DNA from: Chloroflexota bacterium
GTDB taxonomy: Bacteria; Chloroflexota; Anaerolineae; Anaerolineales; Villigracilaceae
Assembly (NCBI GenBank): GCA_023459215.1
Contig: JAEWVF010000102.1
Span: 1 to 29,255, forward strand
DNA length: 29,255 bases
Direction: 5' to 3'
In this document: in pieces, positions 23,112 through 29,255 of the stretch
Numbering within the stretch: position 1 is the first letter of the stretch
How the letters are laid out: each line of letters starts with the position of its first letter
Program-made: the position numbers and the translations under genes
Notes under the pieces: model-generated
What the model was told of the DNA's origin: nothing
What the model saw: the letters and a program-made list of their open reading frames with translations, nothing else
Databases searched by the model: none

Positions 23112-23193
23112 TTTCAGGTGTTCGGGTATCAGGTGTCAAGTAATCTTGCCCTGTGCCTGATACCTGACACCCAGCACCTGATACCTGATACCC
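23112..23193 (+). repeat. CCTGATACC-type repeats forming an inverted pair before the kinase gene
   Basis: Units of TCAGGTGT/GGGTATCAGG (reverse) at 23113-23138 face units of TGATACCTGACACCC at 23158-23193. Arms 23124-23138 and 23179-23193 pair over 15 positions with one G.U wobble across a 40-nt loop. The repeat family also occurs at 18481-18512. Confidence 0.8.
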
Positions 23194-23199
23194 AAAAAC

Positions 23200-24120
23200 A
23201 TGACCCCTTCTTTTGATCTCCTCGTTTCTGGTGAAATCAACCCCGACCTGATTCTTTCGGGCGATGTCGCGCCCGCTTTTGGACAGGTCGAAAAGCTGGT
23301 CGATTCCGCCAACCTGACCATCGGCTCCTCCTCTGCCATTTTTGCCTGCGGCGCGGCGCGCCTCGGTCTGAAAGTCGCCTTCATTGGCAGGTGCGGCGAT
23401 GATGTTTTTGGCCGCTTCATGCTCGCTGAAATGTCGAAGCGCGGGGTGGAGATTGGGAATGTGATCCAGGTCCCAGGTGGATCGACCGGCCTGAGCGTGA
23501 TCTTGAACCGGGGCGTTGACCGCGCCATCCTGACTCACCCGGGCCTGATTCCCGCTTTAGCGGCCGAGGACATCCCTGATGGTTTGCTCCGTCAAGCCCG
23601 CCACCTGCATGTTGCCTCCTATTTTTTGCAGGATGCCCTGCGGCCAGGATTGCCCCGGCTCTTCGAGCGCGCCCGTTCCCTCGGCCTGAGCACTTCCCTC
23701 GACACCAACTACGACCCATCCGAGCAATGGCGCGGCTTTGATGAACTGCTGGCCGTCACCAACGTTTTCCTGCCCAACGAGGCCGAAGCCTGCTCCCTCA
23801 CCCGGGAGGAAAACCCCAATTTAGCGGCGACCAAGCTGGCGGGTCGGGTTGAGACGCTGGCAATCAAACTTGGGGCGCAGGGTGCGCTGGGGGTCAGCAA
23901 AGGCCAAAAGGTCAGGGTCGCTTCAATTCCCGTCAAAGTGATCGACACTGTTGGTGCGGGTGACAGCTTCGATGCCGGTTTTATCTACGGCTACCTGCAA
24001 GGCTGGCCGCTCGAAAAGACCCTGCGCGCTGCGGCCATCTGCGGTGCGCTCTCCACGCAGGCGGCGGGCGGCACGACTGCCCAGGCCACGCTCGACGAGG
24101 TGCTTCGTGAATTATCTTGA
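23200..24120 (+). CDS. PfkB-family carbohydrate kinase
   Basis: A 306-residue cytoplasmic sugar or sugar-phosphate kinase. The N-terminal SGEINPDLILSGD, the substrate/ATP region FACGAARLGLKVAFIGRCGDDVFG (about 48-71) and the C-terminal anion-hole motif DTVGAGDSFDAGF (249-261, catalytic base D255) are all present. Length is normal. The N-terminal glycine-rich motif is altered (GSSSAIFACGAA rather than GGKGANQA), so substrate differs from the ribokinase at 1105. Placed between a LacD-like aldolase and a GatZ-like protein it most likely makes tagatose 1,6-bisphosphate from tagatose 6-phosphate, or phosphorylates free tagatose; this is inference. Its end overlaps the next gene by 14 bp. Confidence 0.88.
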   Translation: MTPSFDLLVSGEINPDLILSGDVAPAFGQVEKLVDSANLTIGSSSAIFACGAARLGLKVAFIGRCGDDVFGRFMLAEMSKRGVEIGNVIQVPGGSTGLSVILNRGVDRAILTHPGLIPALAAEDIPDGLLRQARHLHVASYFLQDALRPGLPRLFERARSLGLSTSLDTNYDPSEQWRGFDELLAVTNVFLPNEAEACSLTREENPNLAATKLAGRVETLAIKLGAQGALGVSKGQKVRVASIPVKVIDTVGAGDSFDAGFIYGYLQGWPLEKTLRAAAICGALSTQAAGGTTAQATLDEVLRELS

Positions 24121-25405
24121 TTATGTTCTCTCCGCCCAAAAATTCGGTCCGCCTCGCGGCGTGACTTCGGTTTGCTCGGCGCATCCATTTGTGCTCGAAG
24201 CCGCCCTGCGGCATGGCCTGACGCACAACCGACCGGTGCTGATCGAGGCCACCTGCAACCAGGTCAACCAGTTTGGCGGCTACACCGGCCTGACCCCGGC
24301 GGATTTTGTCCGTTATGTGGACGAGATTGCCGGGCGGGTCGGTTTTCCGCGCCAAAACCGCTCGGCTGAGCGCTCGCGACGAAGCCTGATTTTGGGCGGC
24401 GATCATCTCGGGCCGCTGGTTTGGGCGGACGAACCGGCCCAGGTAGCGATGGACAAGGCCAAAGCCCTGGTGCGCGATTACGTTCAGGCCGGGTTCACCA
24501 AAATCCACCTGGATTGTTCGATGCCCTGTGCCGATGACAAAGAACTCCCGGTCGAACTGATTGCCCAGCGCGCCGCGGAACTGGCGCAGACTGCCGAAGC
24601 CGCCCTTCACGAATTACCAATTACCAATCACGATTTACGCTACGTGATCGGCAGCGAAGTGCCGCCCGCCGGGGGCGCCAAAGCCGGGGAAACTCACCTG
24701 ACCGTCACCAACCCGTCCGACGCCGCCCGGACGATTGAACTGACCCGCCAGGCTTTCTCTACCCTCGGGCTGGATTCGGCCTGGGAGCGAGTCATCGCCC
24801 TGGTCGTTCAGCCGGGCGTCGAATTTGGCGATGAAACTGTCCATGAGTACGACCGGCGCGCGGCGGCTGGCCTGAAGGAATTTATCGAAACCGTCCCCGG
24901 TTTGGTTTACGAAGCCCACTCCACCGATTACCAAACCCGCGCCGCACTGCGTACCCTGGTCGAGGATCATTTCGCCATCCTGAAGGTTGGCCCCTGGCTG
25001 ACATTTGCGTTCCGCGAAGCGGTCTTTGCCCTGGCTGAGATCGAGGCCGCCCTGTGCGAAACCCCTAGCCGCATTCGTGAAACGCTGGAAGTAGCCATGC
25101 TGACCAACCCGGCGCACTGGAAAAAACACTATGCGGGTGATGCCCAAACCCAGAAATTTGCGCGCTCCTTCAGCTTTAGCGACCGGATTCGCTATTACTG
25201 GAATACTCCTGAAACCCAGCAGGCCTTTGAGCAACTGATGAAGAACCTGAGTGACAAGCCCCTGCCTCTGGCGCTTTTGAGCCAGTATCTGCCGGAACAA
25301 TATGAAAAAGTCCGCAGCGGAGAGCTAAAAAACCACCCGCGCGAACTGCTGCTGGCGCGGGTGCTGGATGTGTTGGATGTTTATGCGATTGCCTGCCAAA
25401 ACTAA
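24107..25405 (+). CDS. GatZ/KbaZ-family D-tagatose-bisphosphate aldolase subunit-like protein (possibly 4-epimerase)
   Basis: A 432-residue cytoplasmic TIM-barrel protein of COG4573. Family segments: GVTSVCSAHPFVLEAAL, LIEATCNQVNQFGGYTG, LGGDHLGP, IHLDCSMPCADD, YVIGSEVPPAGGA and FEAHSTDYQ-like VYEAHSTDYQ. I choose GTG 24107 (VNYLDYVLSAQKF), with GAGG 6 nt upstream, overlapping the kinase gene end by 14 bp; longer in-frame extensions lie inside the kinase. In enterics this protein assists the class II aldolase GatY/KbaY, but no GatY is present here. As I recall, stand-alone homologues have been described as tagatose-6-phosphate 4-epimerases, which is a strong alternative. An AT-rich repeat-like patch (24611-24638) encodes residues near 170-177. 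Confidence 0.85.
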   Translation: MNYLDYVLSAQKFGPPRGVTSVCSAHPFVLEAALRHGLTHNRPVLIEATCNQVNQFGGYTGLTPADFVRYVDEIAGRVGFPRQNRSAERSRRSLILGGDHLGPLVWADEPAQVAMDKAKALVRDYVQAGFTKIHLDCSMPCADDKELPVELIAQRAAELAQTAEAALHELPITNHDLRYVIGSEVPPAGGAKAGETHLTVTNPSDAARTIELTRQAFSTLGLDSAWERVIALVVQPGVEFGDETVHEYDRRAAAGLKEFIETVPGLVYEAHSTDYQTRAALRTLVEDHFAILKVGPWLTFAFREAVFALAEIEAALCETPSRIRETLEVAMLTNPAHWKKHYAGDAQTQKFARSFSFSDRIRYYWNTPETQQAFEQLMKNLSDKPLPLALLSQYLPEQYEKVRSGELKNHPRELLLARVLDVLDVYAIACQN

Positions 25406-25547
25406 CATTTCATTTGGCTCAAACTCACCCGGACAAACATTGAACCGCTCTTTACTATCGGGTGGCAGCTGAAAAATAAAGGCATTTTCCGAAATTTGGA
25501 AATATCCCCCTTCCTGGCGGGTGGTGGGATGAGAGAAAATTCATTTT

Positions 25548-25763
25548 TGCAGTAGACAGAATTGAATGTTTATTGCTGTTCTTCGACAAAACAAACTGCA
25601 TTCCGGGAATTCCTGTCCCCAAAAATTTACTTCAAGTAGTGCCCCACCCCCCATCGAGGCCGGATCGAAGTAAATCCGGCAGGGCAGAACTCCCGAGAGA
25701 ATGAAGTTCTCTCGGGAGTTCTGCTTTTTTACGTAGGTTTTGTGAGATTTTCTAGTGGTTTTG
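25548..25763 (+). repeat. Boundary repeat, copy 2 (structured ~215-bp element)
   Basis: Direct repeat of 5714-5927, 216 bp. The left outer helix is TGCAGT (25548-25553) with ACTGCA (25595-25600), replacing copy 1's TGCGGT/ACCGCA, a compensatory G-C to A-T exchange. The inner helix AGACA/TGTTT keeps pairing through G.U. The middle 11-bp arms survive with one mismatch, and the terminator hairpin is intact with only its loop changed. Flanks 25406-25547 and 25764-25878 show no gene. Confidence 0.85.
25684..25730 (+). terminator. Terminator hairpin in boundary repeat copy 2, end of the main operon
   Basis: A perfect 18-bp stem (25684-25701 with 25707-25724), loop tgaag, followed by TTTTTT. It lies 278 bp after the GatZ-like stop codon and is the first strong terminator after the promoter at 6233. 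Confidence 0.9.
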
Positions 25764-25878
25764 CTGTTAGCCCGTAAAAATTCCCGATTTTTGCCAGAAA
25801 AACTGTTCGCGGCCTTGATGACCAACCACCAATTGCCAGGCCGCTTGAATTGGACGAATGTCAGATGATCGAAATGTA

Positions 25879-25909
25879 TTGATGCAAAAACGTACCAATC
25901 TGATATACT
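25879..25909 (+). promoter_or_regulatory. Probable promoter of the padR-type gene (extended -10)
   Basis: TGaTATACT (25901-25909) is an extended -10; a weak -35 TTGATG lies at 25879-25884 with a 19-bp spacer. The -10 is embedded in the left arm of the palindromic operator at 25903-25943, which fits repression. Confidence 0.55.
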
Positions 25910-25943
25910 CACTCAGCGACTATTACTTATTGAGTGAGTATAT
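25903..25943 (+). promoter_or_regulatory. Perfect 13-bp inverted-repeat operator abutting the padR start codon
   Basis: ATATACTCACTCA (25903-25915) and TGAGTGAGTATAT (25931-25943) are exact reverse complements around a 15-bp centre. The right arm ends at the base before ATG 25944, so no Shine-Dalgarno is possible there except within GAGTGAG. PadR-family proteins commonly autoregulate through such palindromes; binding is inference. Confidence 0.75.
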
Positions 25944-26495
25944 ATGCCTAAATCGAAATCGCATCGTATTGGCACACTTTCACCTGAGATGGCCCTGCTT
26001 GGGCAGTTGTTTCGGACATCCGCGCATGGATATGATTTGCACCGCACGGTAGTGGCTGACTTGGGGCAGGTCTGGCACTTGAGCCAGAGTCAAGCCTACT
26101 CAATCCTGCATCGGCTTGAAGCGCAGGGGGATGTTTGGGTGGAGGAGATTCCCCAGGAGAAACTGCCTCCGCGCCAGCTTTTGCATATGACCGACAAGGG
26201 CCGGGAGCGTTTCCTTAATTGGCTGGAAGTTCCCAGCGCGGGGGGCAGCACCCGTGCCATCCGCATGGAATTGGTTACCCGCCTGTATTTCCTTGCTCAG
26301 TATTTCCCCGAAAAAATCCCCCTGGCTTTTGAGCAGCAACGCGTAGAGACCCAAAGGCATATTTTGCGCCTCGAGAAATCCCGCGCGCAATTACCCCCTG
26401 AGCAGGTTTACAACCGCATCAGCCTGGATATGCGCCTGAAGCAATTGCATACTGTGCTGGAATGGCTGGATGAGAGCCGGCAGCTTTTTATTTGA
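25944..26495 (+). CDS. PadR-family transcriptional regulator
   Basis: A 183-residue regulator. Residues about 12-85 are the PadR winged helix (SPEMALLGQLFRTSAHGYDLHR...GQVWHLSQSQAYSILHRLEAQGDV and a wing near PPRQLLHMTDKGRERF). Residues about 95-180 are the helical Vir_act_alpha_C-type dimerisation domain. Length is typical of the larger PadR group. ATG 25944 follows a perfect palindrome (25903-25943), so it probably represses itself. It is followed after 81 bp by the molybdate permease gene, and no promoter of comparable quality separates them. PadR control of molybdate uptake is unusual (ModE is the known regulator) and is inference. The ligand is unknown. Confidence 0.9.
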   Translation: MPKSKSHRIGTLSPEMALLGQLFRTSAHGYDLHRTVVADLGQVWHLSQSQAYSILHRLEAQGDVWVEEIPQEKLPPRQLLHMTDKGRERFLNWLEVPSAGGSTRAIRMELVTRLYFLAQYFPEKIPLAFEQQRVETQRHILRLEKSRAQLPPEQVYNRISLDMRLKQLHTVLEWLDESRQLFI

Positions 26496-26576
26496 AAGCA
26501 GAAGAGATGCAACAAACCAGCATCCTTGGTAGATTTTTCGTGTATATATCCATTGCGGGTAGGATAAGTTCAAGCA

Positions 26577-27464
26577 ATGAGTAGAGATTACAGCGATTTT
26601 TCAACCCGTTCATCGTCCGCTGCCCAGGGGGTTGGGGAGTGGCGCGCCAGGTCTTGGAAGGAGAGCCTGTCTCGTGGAACCTGGCAGCTTTTGGCCTTGC
26701 CGCTGTTGGCATTTCTGACTTTGCCGCTCCTGGCATTGTTCTGGCGCACCTCGCCAGTCAGTTTTTTTGCAGAATTCAACCAGAAACAGGTGCTCCAGGC
26801 GATTGAACTGAGCTTTGTCACCTCGACGGCGACCACCGTCATTACCCTGATCCTGGGAACGCCGGTGGCTTACCTGCTTTCACAGCGCCGGTTTCGCCTG
26901 CATCGTATCGTCGACACTTTGATCGACCTGCCAACCGTCCTGCCGCCTTCGGTGGCAGGCGTGGCGCTGCTGATGGCGTTTGGCCGCAAGGGATTGCTTG
27001 GCCCGGTTTGGGAAGAGATGGGAATCAGCATTCCTTTTACCGTAACGGCTGTCATCCTGGCCCAGACGTTCATCGCCTCGCCCTTTTATGTCAAAGCTGC
27101 CACGCTCGGTTTTGCCGCGATTGACCCGGAGCTGAAGCAGGCTGCTGCGCTGGATGGGGCCAGCCGCTGGCAGATTTTCCGTCACATCATCCTGCCGCTT
27201 TCGTGGATGTCGTTGCTGAGCGGTAGTGTGATGGCTTGGGCGCGGGCGTTGGGAGAGTTCGGGGCTACGATCATCTTTGCCGGGAACTTCCCGGGCCGCA
27301 CCCAGACCATGCCGCTGGCGATTTACATTGGTTTTGAGATTGACCTCAATATTGCCCTGACCCTGTCGATTATTCTGGTTTGTATCTCATTCCTGACCCT
27401 GATCATCGTCAAAGGAGTCCTGTATCATCGTCTCGATGATACGCAAGAGTCTGACCGGCTGTAA
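26577..27464 (+). CDS. modB: Molybdate/tungstate ABC transporter permease
   Basis: A 295-residue inner-membrane permease. A hydrophilic N-terminal extension of about 37 residues precedes six hydrophobic segments. The region LPTVLPPSVAGVALLMAFGR, the ATPase-docking loop QAAALDGASRWQIF from Q188 with G194, and GEFGATIIFAGNFPGRTQTMPLAIY are characteristic of ModB-type oxyanion permeases. The start has only a distant AGGA, and the long N-terminus may mean the true start is further inside, though no better candidate is visible. It lies upstream of modA, the reverse of the usual modA-modB order, and no ATPase (modC) follows in the window. Tungstate or sulfate are alternatives, but the ModA neighbour favours molybdate. 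Confidence 0.88.
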   Translation: MSRDYSDFSTRSSSAAQGVGEWRARSWKESLSRGTWQLLALPLLAFLTLPLLALFWRTSPVSFFAEFNQKQVLQAIELSFVTSTATTVITLILGTPVAYLLSQRRFRLHRIVDTLIDLPTVLPPSVAGVALLMAFGRKGLLGPVWEEMGISIPFTVTAVILAQTFIASPFYVKAATLGFAAIDPELKQAAALDGASRWQIFRHIILPLSWMSLLSGSVMAWARALGEFGATIIFAGNFPGRTQTMPLAIYIGFEIDLNIALTLSIILVCISFLTLIIVKGVLYHRLDDTQESDRL

Positions 27465-27539
27465 AAAACACTCGTTTTGTATCCGATCCCGGGCAGGTGA
27501 ATCCCTATTCGTTTTGGATGAATAAAAGGAGAAGTCAAA

Positions 27540-28445
27540 ATGCGTAACAAGGTACTTTCGTTGTTGATACTGCTTGTGATGCTGGCGAACGCAGCCTGCG
27601 CGCCGCAGGCTGTCTCAACCGTCGTTGTTACTACGGCACCAGAACTCGCTCCAGAAACGGCTCCTACTGTAACTGAAGCGCCTGTTGTCGAGCCGACAGC
27701 TGCCCCCGAACCGCGCACCCTGACGGTACTGGCTGCTGCCTCCCTGACGGAGGCATTTACCGAACTGGGAGAAACCTTCGAAGCCCAAAATCCTGGTGTA
27801 ACAGTTTCGTTCAGCTTTGCCGGTTCGCAGCAACTGGCCCAACAACTCGACCAGGGCGCGCCCGCCGATGTTTTCGCCAGCGCCAGCAAGAAGTATATGG
27901 ATGCGGCGGTAACATCGGGTCGTGTGGCGCAAACCGCTCCCAAAATCTTTGTAACCAATCGCCTGGTTATCATTTTCCCTAAGGATAATCCCGCCGGTTT
28001 AATGGAACTGAAAGACCTCGCCAAAGCTGGTCTTAAGCTCGACCTGGCCGATGCCTCTGTGCCGGTTGGGCAATACTCGCTCGATTTCCTCGACAAAGCC
28101 AGCCAGGATGAAGCGTTCGGGACTGCCTTCAAGGACGATGTCCTCAAGAATGTGGTTTCTTATGAGAACAATGTCAAGGCAGTGGTCACGAAGGTTGCCC
28201 TGGGTGAAGCGGATGCCGGGATTGTTTATGTTTCCGATATCACTGCCAACGTGGCCGATCAGGTTGGCCGCCTGGATATCCCTGATGCGCTCAATACCAT
28301 TGCCAACTATCCAATAGCGGCGATTTCGGATAGCCAACATCCTGACCTGTCTGCCGCATTTGTCGCCCTGGTGCTTTCCCCGCAAGGCCAGCAGGTGCTG
28401 GCGAGATATAACTTTATCCCGGTAGCATCCACATCTGTGGACTGA
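27540..28445 (+). CDS. modA: Molybdate-binding lipoprotein
   Basis: A 301-residue extracellular molybdate-binding protein. Signal peptide 1-19 with lipobox ANAAC gives lipidated C20. A Pro/Thr/Glu-rich tether (about 21-58) typical of Chloroflexota-style lipoproteins leads to the mature domain TLTVLAAASLTEAFTELGETFE, with the ModA oxyanion loop AAASL, FAGSQQLAQQL, GAPADVFASA and GEADAGIVYVSD. Length is normal plus the tether. ATG 27540 follows aaaaggag. It is 75 bp after modB and is the last intact gene; the following 810 bp lack an intact gene. Molybdate versus tungstate specificity cannot be decided by eye. Confidence 0.92.
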   Translation: MRNKVLSLLILLVMLANAACAPQAVSTVVVTTAPELAPETAPTVTEAPVVEPTAAPEPRTLTVLAAASLTEAFTELGETFEAQNPGVTVSFSFAGSQQLAQQLDQGAPADVFASASKKYMDAAVTSGRVAQTAPKIFVTNRLVIIFPKDNPAGLMELKDLAKAGLKLDLADASVPVGQYSLDFLDKASQDEAFGTAFKDDVLKNVVSYENNVKAVVTKVALGEADAGIVYVSDITANVADQVGRLDIPDALNTIANYPIAAISDSQHPDLSAAFVALVLSPQGQQVLARYNFIPVASTSVD

Positions 28446-28576
28446 CAGTGTGTCTGAACTCGAATGCCATACTTTGGGCGGCACACTGATGATAGGGACA
28501 GCAGCGCGAGGATGGTTATCGCGGGGTGCAACTGCTTATGCCGCCACAAGTGAAAGGCTGGGGACAGGTGAGTCGA
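28446..28576. other. Gene-free stretch with a hairpin after modA
   Basis: No credible ORF. A nested hairpin GCAG/CTGC (28501-28504 with 28532-28535) enclosing GCGA/TCGC (28506-28509 with 28519-28522) is present, without a T-run. I recognise no known regulatory RNA here. Confidence 0.5.
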
Positions 28577-28915
28577 TCATGCCGGGTCACTTCTCGGGGT
28601 GGGAGACCTGTTCGGCTGCCGGGCGGGCAGGTGGGTGCTCAGCCAGGCCCGACTCACCAGGCTGAGTTTGTGCAACTCGCTGGCGCTGGCCCGCTGGCTG
28701 AAAACGTTGTAGCCGTCGCGGCGGATAATTGTCAGGATGGAACGGTAAATTTCCAGGCCGCTCTGCACGCCCCACAGTCCAGCGGCCAGCCGCGGTACGC
28801 CCAGGCGCGCCTGCTGGTAGTAACTTTCGGTGCGCGTTGGGGAAAGATTTCTCGCTGGGTCTCGATAAACTCGACCACCACGCTCGAACACATGCCCCAC
28901 CTGCACTGCACCAAA
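28577..28915 (-). pseudogene. Phytoene/squalene synthase C-terminal remnant (CrtB-like)
   Basis: On the minus strand the translation ESYYQQARLGVPRL, then GLEIYRSILTIIRRDGYNVF and SQRASASELHKLSLVSRAWL, matches the end of bacterial phytoene synthases (YYxxA..G...L, IYxxIL..I...GYDVFxxRA, KLxLxxRA). The segment just upstream (VVVEFIETQREIFP, about 28870-28910) reads in another frame, so a frameshift is likely, and the N-terminal half with the DxxxD substrate motifs is absent. No start codon or ribosome site is convincing. It is therefore a truncated, decayed gene lying tail-to-tail with modA. From 28916 to 29187 I find no further recognisable coding remnant. Confidence is limited because only about 70 residues carry the signal. 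Confidence 0.55.
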
Positions 28916-29187
28916 CGCAGTGCGGCGCAAGTGTGGCGGGCGGTGTCAGGGATGACAAACTATCACGAAATTTGTCCGGTAGAAAATGTGAAGCGGCGGT
29001 TTTCCCTGGCGCCAGCGCCCAGGGCGGGTGTGCCGCTGACCCAGCGCCTGCGGTTCCAGCACCAGGCAGGTGCGCAATCTCCCAAAGGTCAGCTTTGCCC
29101 GTTTGACGGGAGACCGCTTCCCTGGCCTCAGGGCTTTCTTAAGGTCCTGTCAGACAACTTCTCCGACGTGTTGATTTTGCGATTTTT

Positions 29188-29255
29188 ACCGCGAAGTGCG
29201 CCAAGAACGCCAAGAAAAGCTTAAAACTTTGCGTTCTTTGCGAGCTTCGCGGTTT
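29188..29255. repeat. Inverted repeat with CCGCGAAG...CTTCGCGG arms at window edge
   Basis: ACCGCGAAG followed by AGAACGC and CAAGAAAA on the left mirrors TTTGCGTTCTT and CTTCGCGGTTT on the right around gcttaaaac. This AAGAACGC-type inverted repeat is a common dispersed intergenic element and may continue past the edge. Confidence 0.75.

Noticed and set aside
22159..24120. Sulfoquinovose (YihT/YihV-like) sulfoglycolysis
   Set aside because: The LacD-like aldolase plus PfkB kinase pair would fit, but there is no GH31 sulfoquinovosidase, YihS-type isomerase or sulfonate exporter, while alpha-galactosidases, an AgaS-like protein and a GatZ-like protein point to galactose/tagatose metabolism.
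26536..26560. ModE-like box (TCGTGTATATA) upstream of modB
   Set aside because: Only one half-site resembles the CGnTATATA pattern and it carries an extra base; no second half is present.
28526..29224. Plus-strand 232-codon open frame in the decayed region
   Set aside because: No family motif, no ribosome site, and it is antisense to the phytoene-synthase remnant.

Overview
The window looks like a piece of a free-living, saccharolytic bacterium of the Chloroflexota (Anaerolineae-like). This rests on the style of the lipoprotein and secreted-protein genes (Thr/Pro linkers of the TPTxTPT type, CGGG-rich lipoprotein N-termini), the family mix (DUF2723, DUF4832, GH4, GH36-like, several carbohydrate ABC proteins), moderately high GC, and dispersed GGGGCGACCCG-type palindromes. 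The taxonomy is inference. All convincing intact genes are on the + strand. I see no tRNA, rRNA, CRISPR array or transposase.

Layout. (1) 1-3869 is a ribose-type operon: the C-terminus of a sugar-binding protein, an isochorismatase-like hydrolase, ribokinase (rbsK), ribose pyranase (rbsD) and a FucI/AraA-fold isomerase, closed by a terminator at 3906-3948. (2) 4019-5605 is a single DUF4038-type glycoside hydrolase with its own likely promoter. (3) 5714-25763 is a roughly 20-kb carbohydrate-utilisation locus bounded on both sides by directly repeated copies of a ~215-bp structured element, each carrying a strong terminator hairpin. It opens with a DeoR-family regulator behind a clear promoter and runs through amidohydrolase, GH36-like alpha-galactosidase, SIS-domain isomerase/deaminase, ABC sugar importer (binding lipoprotein plus two permeases), a translationally linked trio (DUF2723 membrane glycosyltransferase-like, DUF4874/4832 lipoprotein, GNAT), GH4 MelA-like alpha-galactosidase, a secreted beta-helix protein, a LacD-like aldolase, a PfkB kinase and a GatZ/KbaZ protein. 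(4) 25944-28445 holds a PadR regulator with a perfect palindromic operator, then molybdate permease (modB) and binding protein (modA). (5) 28446-29255 is decayed sequence with a minus-strand phytoene-synthase remnant and an inverted repeat at the window edge.

How the main locus could work: the secreted beta-helix protein and DUF4832 lipoprotein act on or bind a polysaccharide outside; oligosaccharides enter through the ABC importer, whose ATPase is not in the window; GH36-like and GH4 enzymes release galactose-type sugars in the cytoplasm; the SIS protein, PfkB kinase, LacD-like aldolase and GatZ-like protein fit a tagatose-phosphate route to triose phosphates. DeoR probably senses a sugar phosphate.

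The most unusual signals are non-coding. Two ~70-nt leaders precede the two exported-protein genes at 11292 and 19993. They share a motif whose P3 helix differs by two compensatory base pairs, which suggests an undescribed cis-regulatory RNA. The ~215-bp boundary repeats also show helix-preserving substitutions. Nearly every long gap in this operon holds a palindrome or structured element.
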